NCBI GenBank assembly: GCA_036645575.1
Contig: JAVXNW010000006.1
Coordinates: forward strand, 1 to 44,436
Origin: JAVXNW01 sp036645575
GTDB taxonomy: Bacteria; Bacillota; Clostridia; Christensenellales; Aristaeellaceae
DNA: 44,436 nucleotides
Direction of reading: 5' to 3'
A program made the translations under genes and the position numbers. Under the pieces are notes generated by a model. It was not told the origin of the DNA. It saw only the letters and a program-made list of their open reading frames with translations, and searched no databases. This document shows positions 33,578 to 41,441 of the stretch, in pieces. Every line of letters starts with the position of its first letter. Position 1 is the first letter of the stretch.

Positions 33578-34825
33578 ATGAAGAAAGCCCTATCAATCCT
33601 GTTGGTTCTGCTTCTTTCGCTATCCATCGTCGGTGCGGCATCGTCGGAGGCGCTCACGGGCAAATTGACGATCTGGAGTTGGGACATCGCCTACGCGCAG
33701 TTGCAAAGGTGCGCCACGCGCTTTCAGGCGATCCACCCCGGCGTCGAATTTGTGTTTGAAGAGATGGGCACCGACCAAATCTACGACAAGCTGACGGCAT
33801 GTCTGGCGACCGGCGTAGGCCTCCCGGACGTCGTGTCGCTGGAGGGCGAGCAGTTCCCCAAATACGGCGCGAACTTCCCTGACGCGTTCGTCGATTTTAC
33901 CGACATGCTTGATTCGACGAAGTTTCTGCCGATCAAGCTCGCGGAGGCGACGGTAAACGGCCGCGTGCTCGCCTATCCGTGGGATGCGGCGCCTGTGGCA
34001 CTGTTCTACCGCACGGACGTATTTGAGCAGGCAGGCATTCAAGCGGAGGACCTGAAGACGTGGGACGACCTGCTCGAAGCGGGCAAGGTCATCAAGGAAA
34101 AAACCGGGTACTCGATGCTGCCGATGGCGACCTCGCGCAACGACATCATCTACCGGATCATCCTGATGCAGCTGGGCAGTTGGTACTTTGACGAGGCGGG
34201 AAACACGCGGATCGACAGCCCCGAATCGCTCAAGGCCATGTCGATGGTGAAAAAGCTATACGACGCGGGCATCACGCAGAGCCACGGCAACTGGGATGAA
34301 TATGTGGCGACGATCTCGCAGAACAAGGTGGCGTGCTTCGCCGAGGCCATCTGGATGGCGGGCACGATCAAGGTGGACGCGGCGGACGCTGCGGGATCTT
34401 GGCGCGTAATGGACCTGCCGATGCTAGACGAAACCTCAACGGGCGCGGCGTGCAACGGCGGATCGCTCTTGGCGGTGCCCGCGTCCAGCCAGAGCCTGGA
34501 GGCGGCCAAGGCGTTTGTCGAATACGCCATGACCGATCCCGTTGAGCAGGAAGACGGCATCAACAACGGATTCTACCCGTCCTATATCCCCTCCTACGAC
34601 ATCCCGGCGTTCCAGCAGGAGGATCCATTCTTTGGCGGGCAGAACATCAACAGCGTGTTTGCCGCCATCGGACAGAAGATTCCGTTTGTGAATTACACGC
34701 AGAACTTCGGCGAGACTGCGGACACCATGAAGAACGCGGTCGCACAGATCTTGCTGGACGGCAAGGATGTGGGCGAGACGCTTGCGTCAACCCAGGCCGA
34801 GTTGGTTGCCAAATTCGGAAAATAG
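33578..34825 (+). CDS. Extracellular sugar-binding protein of the lacZ operon
   Basis: The product has 415 residues and is a family 1 solute-binding protein. The ATG at 33578 follows AAGGAGGTCATTCCC. The signal peptide (MKKALSILLVLLLSLSIVGA) ends around AASSEA|LTG with no lipobox cysteine. Mature features include GKLTIWSWDIAYAQLQ, LPDVVSLEGEQFPKY and YPWDAAPVALFYRTDVFEQA. It is last in the AraC-lacZ-permease-permease operon and would bind a galactoside or oligosaccharide. The promoter for the next operon lies inside its final codons. Confidence 0.92.
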   Translation: MKKALSILLVLLLSLSIVGAASSEALTGKLTIWSWDIAYAQLQRCATRFQAIHPGVEFVFEEMGTDQIYDKLTACLATGVGLPDVVSLEGEQFPKYGANFPDAFVDFTDMLDSTKFLPIKLAEATVNGRVLAYPWDAAPVALFYRTDVFEQAGIQAEDLKTWDDLLEAGKVIKEKTGYSMLPMATSRNDIIYRIILMQLGSWYFDEAGNTRIDSPESLKAMSMVKKLYDAGITQSHGNWDEYVATISQNKVACFAEAIWMAGTIKVDAADAAGSWRVMDLPMLDETSTGAACNGGSLLAVPASSQSLEAAKAFVEYAMTDPVEQEDGINNGFYPSYIPSYDIPAFQQEDPFFGGQNINSVFAAIGQKIPFVNYTQNFGETADTMKNAVAQILLDGKDVGETLASTQAELVAKFGK

Positions 34826-34833
34826 TGTATAAT
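34806..34833 (+). promoter_or_regulatory. Promoter for the SDR-GcvPA-GcvPB operon, inside the preceding gene
   Basis: TTGCCA (34806-34811), a 16-base spacer and TATAAT (34828-34833), overlapping the stop region of the binding-protein gene. It would give a leader of about 125 bases that contains the terminator at 34895-34928. No promoter is visible between that terminator and the SDR start. Confidence 0.55.
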
Positions 34834-34894
34834 GATTGCGGTGGCAAAAGGGGTTCTTGATCCCTGCATCGCATCATTGGTCAAGGCGCATTGC

Positions 34895-34928
34895 GAGTGG
34901 CCTCACCCAAGTAGAGGCCACTCCCTAT
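34895..34928 (+). terminator. Terminator/attenuator ahead of the SDR-GcvPA-GcvPB operon
   Basis: A perfect 10-bp stem, GAGTGGCCTC (34895-34904) with GAGGCCACTC (34914-34923), is followed by CCTATTTTGATT. It ends the lac operon and, if the promoter at 34806-34833 is used, lies within the leader of the next operon. An alternative pairing, GGTC...GGCC with an inner CGC-ATT-GCG, overlaps its 5' arm. Confidence 0.8.
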
Positions 34929-34965
34929 TTTGATTCTGCGCCATGAGCGCAAAGGAGCACATAAT

Positions 34966-35715
34966 ATGAACGATATTTTGTCCCAAGTGGGGAAGGCGGC
35001 GGTCGTCACGGGCGGCGCGTCGGGGATCGGGCTTCAGACGGTGAAGCTGTTTTGCGCGTATGGCGCGCGGGTGTGCGCGGTAGACATAAGCGAACCGCGC
35101 GAGCCGCTGCCGGATGGCGCGGTGTTTTTTCGCTGCGACGTGACGGCGGAGGCGGATGTGCGCGCGCTGGCCGCGTTTGTCGAGGAGACGTTTGGGCGAC
35201 TGGATGTGCTGTTTAATAACGCCGGCGTGATCCGCCGGAAATGCGCGACCGAGCTGCTAGAGCGCGAATGGGATCTGGTGGTGGACGTGACGCTCAAGGG
35301 CGCGTTTTTGTGCTGCAAGCACCTGATCCCGCTGATGGCGCGCGCGGGCGGCGGCTCGATCGTCAACACCGGCTCCGGGTGGGGGCTCAAGGGCGGCGAC
35401 CAAGCGGTGTCTTACTGCGCGGCCAAGGGCGGCATCGTGAACATGACGCGCGCGCTGGCGATCGACCACGGCCCGCAAAACATCCGGGTCAACTGCGTGT
35501 GCCCGGGCGACACGGATACCCCGCTTTTGCGCGACGAGGGACACCAGTTGGGCGTAGATGAAAAGGCGTTTCTCGCGTCCTCCGGCGTGGGCAGACCGCT
35601 TGCGCGGATCGGCCAGCCGATCGACATCGCCAACGCCGTGCTCTTTTTTTGCAGCGACCTTGCGCTGTGGATTACCGGAACCGCGCTTCCGGTTGACGGA
35701 GGAGGCATTGCGTGA
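34966..35715 (+). CDS. Short-chain dehydrogenase/reductase (SDR), substrate unknown
   Basis: The product has 249 residues. The NAD(P)-binding motif TGGASGIG is at 15-22, and the acidic AVDIS after strand 2 suggests NAD(H). NNAGVIRR, an INTGSGWG-like serine strand and the catalytic YxxxK (Tyr150, Lys154 in YCAAKGG) are all present; it ends GTALPVDGGGIA. This is a classical SDR acting on a hydroxyl/keto group. ATG 34966 follows AAAGGAG. The stop overlaps the GcvPA start (TGATG), so it is co-translated with the PLP pair and likely makes or uses their substrate or product. Confidence 0.92.
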   Translation: MNDILSQVGKAAVVTGGASGIGLQTVKLFCAYGARVCAVDISEPREPLPDGAVFFRCDVTAEADVRALAAFVEETFGRLDVLFNNAGVIRRKCATELLEREWDLVVDVTLKGAFLCCKHLIPLMARAGGGSIVNTGSGWGLKGGDQAVSYCAAKGGIVNMTRALAIDHGPQNIRVNCVCPGDTDTPLLRDEGHQLGVDEKAFLASSGVGRPLARIGQPIDIANAVLFFCSDLALWITGTALPVDGGGIA

Positions 35716-37061
35716 TGAGACATCCCTATGTGCCTAACGCCGCTGACGCGCCGCGCCGCGAAATGCTGGACGCCATCGGCCTACCCGATATGGACGCGCT
35801 CTACAAGGATATTCCTTGCGCGCTTCGCCTCGGTCGGCCGCTTCAAATGCCGCCCCGAATCGCGTCCGAAGCGGCGCTTGAGCGGCATGTGACCGAGCTG
35901 CTCGCCAAAAACGTGCCCTGCTCCAAGGCGCTGTCCTTTCTCGGGGCGGGCTGCTATCAGCGCCACATTCCGGCGGTGTGCGAGGAGATCGCGAACCGCT
36001 CGGAATTTCGCTCCGCCTATGCGGGCGAACCCTACGACGACTTTGGCCGGTTTCAGGCGCTGTTTGAATACGAGAGCCTGATGGGCGAATTGCTCGACTG
36101 CGACGTGGTCAACGTGCCCGCGATGGACGGCGCGCAAGCGGCGGCGACCGCGATTCGCATGGCGGAGCGCATGACCGGACGCCGAATTGCGCTCGTCTCG
36201 ACCGACATTCACCCGGACAAAAAGCGCATCATCCAAAATTACGCGACGCCCGCGATGGACATCCGCTTTGCCTCGCCCGAACGCCTGGCTTCGGCGCTTG
36301 ACGAAAGCTGCGCGTGCGTGTACGTCGAGTCGCCCTCGTTCTTGGGCGTCATCCCGGCAAACCTGCGCGCGCTGTCGGACATTGCGCACGGCGTGGGCGC
36401 GGAGATGATCGTCGGGTGCGAGCCGTCGCTCTTGGGCGTCTTGGAAAGCCCGATGAATTTGGGCGCGGACATCGTGACGGGGGACATTCAGTCGCTCGGA
36501 AACCCGATGAACTACGGCGGGAGTCAGGCGGGCTTCATTGGCACGCGCGACGAGACGCGCTATGTCTCGCAATACCCGTCGCGGCTGTTTGGCATCACGC
36601 GCACCGAAGTGGCCGGCGAATACGGCTTTGGCGACGTCGCGTATGAGCGCACCTCGTTTGCCGACCGCGCGCACGCCAAGGAATACGTGGGCACGCAGGC
36701 GGCGCTGATGGGCATCACGGCGGGCGTATACCTTGCGCTGATGGGCCCGGACGGCATGAGGACGCTTGGCAAGCGGCTCTTCTCCAGCGCGGCGTACCTC
36801 AAAAAGCGCTTGGCGGCGCTGCCGGGCGTCCGCCTCCCCTTTGCGCACAGCGCCAACGAGTTCGTGGTGGACTTTACGCAGACCGGCAAGACCGTGGGCG
36901 AAATTTCGGACGCGCTCTATTTAAAAGGCATCTATCCGGGCTTTGACCTGACGCGCGACTTCCCGGAGCTTGGCCAGTCCATGCTCGTGTGCGCGAGCGA
37001 AATTCACGAGCAATGCGACCTCGACCGGCTGATTGACGCGCTTTCGGAGGTGCTCCAATGA
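35715..37061 (+). CDS. GcvPA-like subunit (glycine dehydrogenase P-protein alpha homologue), diverged
   Basis: The product has 448 residues and fold-type I layout. The start YVPNAADAPRREMLDAIGL and the RPLQMPP and FLGAGCYQRHIPAV motifs identify the family. Several segments depart from typical glycine-cleavage subunits: the usual TPYQ.E.SQGTLQALFE region reads AGEPYDDFGRFQALFE, and the usual YDGATA reads MDGAQA. In the family this subunit lacks the PLP lysine and completes the active site of GcvPB. ATG 35715 (or GTG 35712) follows GGAGG. It overlaps SDR upstream and GcvPB downstream. Substrate other than glycine is possible. Confidence 0.88.
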   Translation: MRHPYVPNAADAPRREMLDAIGLPDMDALYKDIPCALRLGRPLQMPPRIASEAALERHVTELLAKNVPCSKALSFLGAGCYQRHIPAVCEEIANRSEFRSAYAGEPYDDFGRFQALFEYESLMGELLDCDVVNVPAMDGAQAAATAIRMAERMTGRRIALVSTDIHPDKKRIIQNYATPAMDIRFASPERLASALDESCACVYVESPSFLGVIPANLRALSDIAHGVGAEMIVGCEPSLLGVLESPMNLGADIVTGDIQSLGNPMNYGGSQAGFIGTRDETRYVSQYPSRLFGITRTEVAGEYGFGDVAYERTSFADRAHAKEYVGTQAALMGITAGVYLALMGPDGMRTLGKRLFSSAAYLKKRLAALPGVRLPFAHSANEFVVDFTQTGKTVGEISDALYLKGIYPGFDLTRDFPELGQSMLVCASEIHEQCDLDRLIDALSEVLQ

Positions 37062-38602
37062 ATAATCCTGAAAAAAAGACCGGCGTGCGCGCCTATCATC
37101 AGGCGCAGTGGGACGAGCCGATCCTGTTTGAACTTAACAACCCCGCGCATGTGGGCATCGAAGTGCCCGCGCCCGCTCTGGGCGACGGCTGCGCGGACAT
37201 TCCCGAAGGCATGCTTCGAAAAAATGCGCCGGCGCTTCCGCGCATCGGTCAGGCGCGCGTGCTCCGGCACTACCTGCGCCTGTCGCAGGAGAACCTAGGC
37301 GCGGATCTGAACGTCGAGATCGGCCAGGGCACCTGCACGATGAAGTACTCGCCCATCATCAACGAGCGCCTCGCGCGAAGCGAATTAATGACCGCCATGC
37401 ACCCCTTGCAGCCGGAAAAAAGCGCGCAGGGCATTCTCGAGATTCTCTACCGCACCAAGCAGTTGCTGCGGGAAATCTCGGGCATGGACGAGGTGTCGCT
37501 CGAGCCGCAGTCCGGTTCGCAGGCGCTTATGACGCTCGCGTCGCTGATGCGCGCCTACCACGACGACGCGGGACACCCGGAGCGGAACGAGCTGATCACG
37601 ACCACCTTTTCGCACCCGTCGGCGGCGGCCTCCGCGATCGTCAAGGGCTTTACCATCCGAACCGTGCGCGCCCGCGCGGACGGCTACCCGGATTTCGAGC
37701 ACCTGTTGACGCTGGTTTCGGATAAAACCGCCGGCTTTATCTGCGCAAATCCGGAGGACAGCGGCCTGTACAATGGGGACATCCGCCGCTTTACCGAGCT
37801 GATTCACGCGCGCGGCGGGCTGTGCGGCTACGATCAGGCGAACGCCAACGGCCTGTTTGGCGTGACGCGCGCGAAAGAAGCGGGCTTTGACATGTGCTTT
37901 TTTAACCTGCACAAGAGCTTCTCCACCCCGCACGGCTGCGGCGGACCCGGCACCGGCGCCGTCGCCACGACCGAACGCCTCGCGCCGTTCCTGCCCGCGC
38001 CGCTCGTCCAATTTGACGGGGAAAAGTACGCGCTATCTCAGCCCGACGCGCGCTCAATCGGCAAGGTGCGCATGTTTGGCGGCGCAAGTCAAGTGGCGCT
38101 CAAGGCCTACGCGTGGATGCGCGCGCTCGGCGCGGAGGGCCTTTACGAGGTCGCGCGCACGGCGGTGCTCAACAACAACTACCTGTACCACGAAATGCTT
38201 GCGATCCCGGGCGTGTCGGTTCCCTTTGACCCGGCGTCCCAGCGCGTCGAGCAGTGCCGCTACAGCCTCGAGGGCGTGTTTAACCAGACCGGCGTGACCA
38301 GCGAAGCGATCGGGCTACGCCTTGCCGACTATGGGTTTCACTACTGGACGAGCCATCACCCGTTCATCGTGCCCAACCCCGCGACGCTCGAGCCGACCGA
38401 ATCGCCGTCCAAGGAGGACATCGACGCGTACCTGTCCGCGCTTCGGTGCGTCATCGACGAGGCGCACACCGACCCGGAACTGGTCAAGTCCGCGCCGCAC
38501 AACTGCCCCGTCCACAAAAACATCGAGGCCCCGCTCGACGACCCCGAAAGTTGGGCGATCACCTGGCGCGCCTACCGGCGCAAAGTCGCCCGCAACGGCT
38601 AG
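37058..38602 (+). CDS. GcvPB-like PLP subunit (P-protein beta homologue), diverged
   Basis: The product has 514 residues. The family is clear from GQGTCTMKYSPIINE and the PLP lysine Lys286 in FNLHKSFSTPHGCGGPG. Changes from the usual sequence are many: NLHKTF becomes NLHKSF, PHGGGGPG becomes PHGCGGPG, the AHGTNPASA segment reads TTFSHPSAAAS, LTNPNTLGLFE-like reads CANPEDSGLYN, and YDGANLN reads YDQANAN. No GcvH, GcvT or lipoamide dehydrogenase is in the window. It may be a paralogue acting on another amino acid. Its ATG overlaps the GcvPA stop (ATGA). It ends the operon; a terminator follows. Confidence 0.88.
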   Translation: MNNPEKKTGVRAYHQAQWDEPILFELNNPAHVGIEVPAPALGDGCADIPEGMLRKNAPALPRIGQARVLRHYLRLSQENLGADLNVEIGQGTCTMKYSPIINERLARSELMTAMHPLQPEKSAQGILEILYRTKQLLREISGMDEVSLEPQSGSQALMTLASLMRAYHDDAGHPERNELITTTFSHPSAAASAIVKGFTIRTVRARADGYPDFEHLLTLVSDKTAGFICANPEDSGLYNGDIRRFTELIHARGGLCGYDQANANGLFGVTRAKEAGFDMCFFNLHKSFSTPHGCGGPGTGAVATTERLAPFLPAPLVQFDGEKYALSQPDARSIGKVRMFGGASQVALKAYAWMRALGAEGLYEVARTAVLNNNYLYHEMLAIPGVSVPFDPASQRVEQCRYSLEGVFNQTGVTSEAIGLRLADYGFHYWTSHHPFIVPNPATLEPTESPSKEDIDAYLSALRCVIDEAHTDPELVKSAPHNCPVHKNIEAPLDDPESWAITWRAYRRKVARNG

Positions 38603-38620
38603 CGCGCGGGCTTTTGCGCG

Positions 38621-38684
38621 GCCTGCGCACGGGCGCTGCGTTCGGCAAACGCTTGCCGCTTCGCGCCCCGTGCGCGGGCTTTTT
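38621..38684 (+). terminator. Terminator after gcvPB
   Basis: The long stem GCGCACGGGCG with CGCCCCGTGCGC, an inner hairpin CGGCAA/TTGCCG, then GGGCTTTTT. It separates the SDR-GcvPA-GcvPB operon from the transporter operon. Confidence 0.85.
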
Positions 38685-38715
38685 GCGCGGATAATGCAAT
38701 TTGGCGAACATTAAC

Positions 38716-38744
38716 TTGCAAATTTGCGTGGTTTGTTCTATAAT
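38716..38744 (+). promoter_or_regulatory. Promoter of the oligopeptide-type ABC operon
   Basis: TTGCAA (38716-38721), a 17-base spacer and TATAAT (38739-38744), about 60 bases before the binding-protein ATG. Confidence 0.8.
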
Positions 38745-38802
38745 AACCCCATATTCTCAGGCGATCGACATCGGAAAGAATTTTTGTAGGAGGGCTCCAT
38801 TC

Positions 38803-40356
38803 ATGAAGAAGACCATCTTCTCAAGACTTGCGCTCGTGCTGGCCTTTGCACTGCTCCTCTCGGCGTTCACCTTCTCAACCGCCTTTGCCACAAAGGCCAA
38901 CGACACCCTGATCTACGGCATTGAGGGCGATCCCGGCAACGACTTAAATACCATCAGCACCTCCGGCCGCTTTGACCTGATGGCCGAGCGGATGCTGTAC
39001 AGCACGCTGTTTAACTACTTTGGGCCCGACGACATCACCTACCTTCTGGCCGAGAGCGTCGAGACGAGCGCTGACCTCATGACCTACACCGTCAAATTGC
39101 GCAAAGACGTCAAGTGGTCAGACGGCGTTCCGTTCACCGCCGACGACGTGGTCTTCACCTATTCGAAGATCATCGAGTTCCCCTACGCCAACGGCCATGC
39201 CGCGTTCGTCTACGGCGACAAGAACGTGGAAGTGGTCAAGATCGACGACTACACGGTGGAGTTCCGCATGCCGCAGCTGGTCAACGGCTTCCTCGAGATG
39301 CTGACCAACGAGCACTACATGATGCCCAAGCACATCTACGAGGGCGACGCGACGCTCGACAAAAACGTCAAAAACCAGACCCCGGTCGGCACCGGCCCCT
39401 ACACGCTCGAAGAGTACAAGGCGGGCCAGTACACGAAGTTCAAGGCCAACCCGAACTACTTCTTGGGCGCGCCCAAGATCGGCACGATCATCTTCCAGGT
39501 GGTCAGCGACCCCTCCTCCGCGGCGCTCGCGCTCAAAAAGGGCGAGATCAACGCGCTGGTCATCGCCAATTCCGCCGCCGAGGACTATGCGGGCACGCCC
39601 GTCACGGTCTACGCCTATCCCGAGGATCGCGTGGGCTACATGTCCTTCAACCTGGCCTCCAGCCGCGTGAGCGACATCAACCTGCGCAAGGCGTGCTTCT
39701 ACGCGCTTAACCGCACCGAGATGAACATCGGCGCCTACGTGTCTGAGGACTTCTTCGTAAACGCGGTCTCGTTCCTGCCCTTCAACGCGGCGTTTTACAC
39801 AAGCGAGGTCGAGGCCTACGACACAAACCTCGACACCGCCAAGGAATACCTTGCCAAGGTTTCGGACGTCCCGACCCTGCGCTTGGCCTACGGCTCGGGC
39901 AACGCCCAGCAGGAAGTGCAGGCCATGGTCATTCAGCAGAACCTGAAGGCCATCGGCGTGAACGTCGAGATCCTCGCCATGGACATCAACGCCTTGATCG
40001 ACAAGATGGAAAACGGCTCGGATGAATACGAGATGTTCTTGGGCGGCTACATCATGGGCGTCGATCCGGTCAACTACTCGACGCTGTTCACGAGCGACTC
40101 CTCTTCGAACTACGCGCACATGTCCGACCCGGAATTGGATCAGCTGTTTGCGGACGGCGCAATTGCGACCGACACCGCCGCGCGCGCCGAGATCTACAAA
40201 AAGGCACAGCAGCGCTTGGCCGACCTGGCCATCTTCTACCCCATCGTCACCAATAGCCGCCTGCTCGCCATGACGAGCGACGTCGGCGGCGTGGAAGACG
40301 CGCGTCTGGTCCCGATCTACACCTTCGAAAACATGGGTGAATTGTACTTCAACTAA
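38803..40356 (+). CDS. Oligopeptide/dipeptide-type solute-binding protein (SBP family 5)
   Basis: The product has 517 residues. ATG 38803 follows TAGGAGGG. The signal peptide (LALVLAFALLLSAFTFSTAFA|TK) has no lipobox cysteine. The family 5 pattern is clear: MAERMLYSTLFNYFGPDD, LRKDVKWSDGVPFTADDVVF, TGPYTLEEYKAGQYTKFKAN and RVGYMSFNLASSRV. These proteins bind peptides, but also nickel chelates, glycosides or opines. It is the first gene of a complete transporter operon and follows the SDR-GcvPA-GcvPB operon. Confidence 0.93.
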   Translation: MKKTIFSRLALVLAFALLLSAFTFSTAFATKANDTLIYGIEGDPGNDLNTISTSGRFDLMAERMLYSTLFNYFGPDDITYLLAESVETSADLMTYTVKLRKDVKWSDGVPFTADDVVFTYSKIIEFPYANGHAAFVYGDKNVEVVKIDDYTVEFRMPQLVNGFLEMLTNEHYMMPKHIYEGDATLDKNVKNQTPVGTGPYTLEEYKAGQYTKFKANPNYFLGAPKIGTIIFQVVSDPSSAALALKKGEINALVIANSAAEDYAGTPVTVYAYPEDRVGYMSFNLASSRVSDINLRKACFYALNRTEMNIGAYVSEDFFVNAVSFLPFNAAFYTSEVEAYDTNLDTAKEYLAKVSDVPTLRLAYGSGNAQQEVQAMVIQQNLKAIGVNVEILAMDINALIDKMENGSDEYEMFLGGYIMGVDPVNYSTLFTSDSSSNYAHMSDPELDQLFADGAIATDTAARAEIYKKAQQRLADLAIFYPIVTNSRLLAMTSDVGGVEDARLVPIYTFENMGELYFN

Positions 40357-40379
40357 ACTTCTCGCGCGCCCATTATCGC

Positions 40380-40418
40380 GCCGCCCCGGAACTTGCTGAA
40401 GCGGGCATCCGGGGCGGC
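40380..40418 (+). other. Hairpin between binding-protein and DppB-type gene
   Basis: GCCGCCCCGGA (40380-40390) pairs perfectly with TCCGGGGCGGC (40408-40418), followed by only a weak T-run (CCTTCATTTATT). It probably acts as a partial terminator or mRNA 3' end protector that keeps binding protein in excess over membrane components. Confidence 0.6.
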
Positions 40419-40483
40419 CCTTCATTTATTCCGAAATTGTCCCCTCCGCGTCGCATCCATTCGCAAAGGATAGGAGAATTGCC

Positions 40484-41437
40484 GTGGCAAAATACATCAT
40501 TCGGCGCATCGTGCAGGCAATCCCGCTGCTGCTCGTCGTCTGCGTCATCTGCTTTACGCTGATCCAGCTCGCGCCCTACGACGCGATCGACACCTTCGTC
40601 ACGCCCGACATGCCCAAGGAGGTCGTCGAGGCCATGAAGGTGCAATACGGCCTCGATCAACCGGCCTATGTCCAGTTTATTCGCTGGATGCAAGGCGTCT
40701 TGACCGGAAACCTAGGCTTTTCCCTCGTCAATCACCAGTCGGTGGCGTCCGATCTCGCCGCGCGACTGCCCAATACCGTGCTGCTCGTGCTGCCCAGCTA
40801 TGCGCTTTCCGTGCTGATCGCCATTGTGCTAGGGCTCTTGTCGGGCGCCAACCGCGGCTCGCGCCTCGATAAAGTCGTGGACGGGCTGTGCTCAATCGGC
40901 ATGGCCACGCCCACGTTCTGGCTCGCGATGCTGTTTATCTACCTGCTCGCCTACCGTTTAAATGCGCTGCCGATATTGGGCATGCACACAATCGGCATGG
41001 AAAGCAATTTGCGGGACCTGCTGATGCACATGATCCTTCCGTGCAGCGTGCTCACGATCAGCTTTCTGCCCGAGACCATCCGCTATGTGCGCTCGTCCAC
41101 CATCAGCCAATACCGCGAGGACTACGTCATGGTGCAGCGCGCCTTTGGCGCGCGCAAGGTGTACATTCTCTTTCATCACGTGGTCAAAAACGTGTTGCTG
41201 CCCATCATCACGCTGGTCGGCATGTCCCTTCCGATGCTGGTGACCGGCGCGTTCATCACCGAATCGATCTTCTCATGGCCGGGCGTAGGCACCTATTTTA
41301 TCACCGCGATCAAGGGCTTTGACTACCCGGTCATCATGTCGGTGATGCTGTTTTCCTCGGTCATGGTGATCGTGGGCAATCTGCTCAGCGACATCTGCTA
41401 CTGTCTGGTGGATCCGCGAATCAAATCGATGAGGTGA
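40484..41437 (+). CDS. Oligopeptide-type ABC permease, DppB/OppB family
   Basis: The product has 317 residues. The start is GTG 40484 after AGGAGA. The N-terminus MAKYIIRRIVQAIPLLLVV is the family hallmark, followed by about six membrane helices, GLDQPAYVQFIRWMQGVLTG in the external loop and an EAA-type cytoplasmic loop around VMVQRAFGARKVYILFHHVV. It forms the pore with the DppC-type partner directly downstream (4-base gap). Confidence 0.94.
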   Translation: MAKYIIRRIVQAIPLLLVVCVICFTLIQLAPYDAIDTFVTPDMPKEVVEAMKVQYGLDQPAYVQFIRWMQGVLTGNLGFSLVNHQSVASDLAARLPNTVLLVLPSYALSVLIAIVLGLLSGANRGSRLDKVVDGLCSIGMATPTFWLAMLFIYLLAYRLNALPILGMHTIGMESNLRDLLMHMILPCSVLTISFLPETIRYVRSSTISQYREDYVMVQRAFGARKVYILFHHVVKNVLLPIITLVGMSLPMLVTGAFITESIFSWPGVGTYFITAIKGFDYPVIMSVMLFSSVMVIVGNLLSDICYCLVDPRIKSMR

Positions 41438-41441
41438 TGAA

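Noticed and set aside
39118..40425. Minus-strand open frame of 435 codons opposite the oligopeptide-binding protein
   Set aside because: No motif or RBS; the plus strand encodes a textbook SBP family 5 protein.
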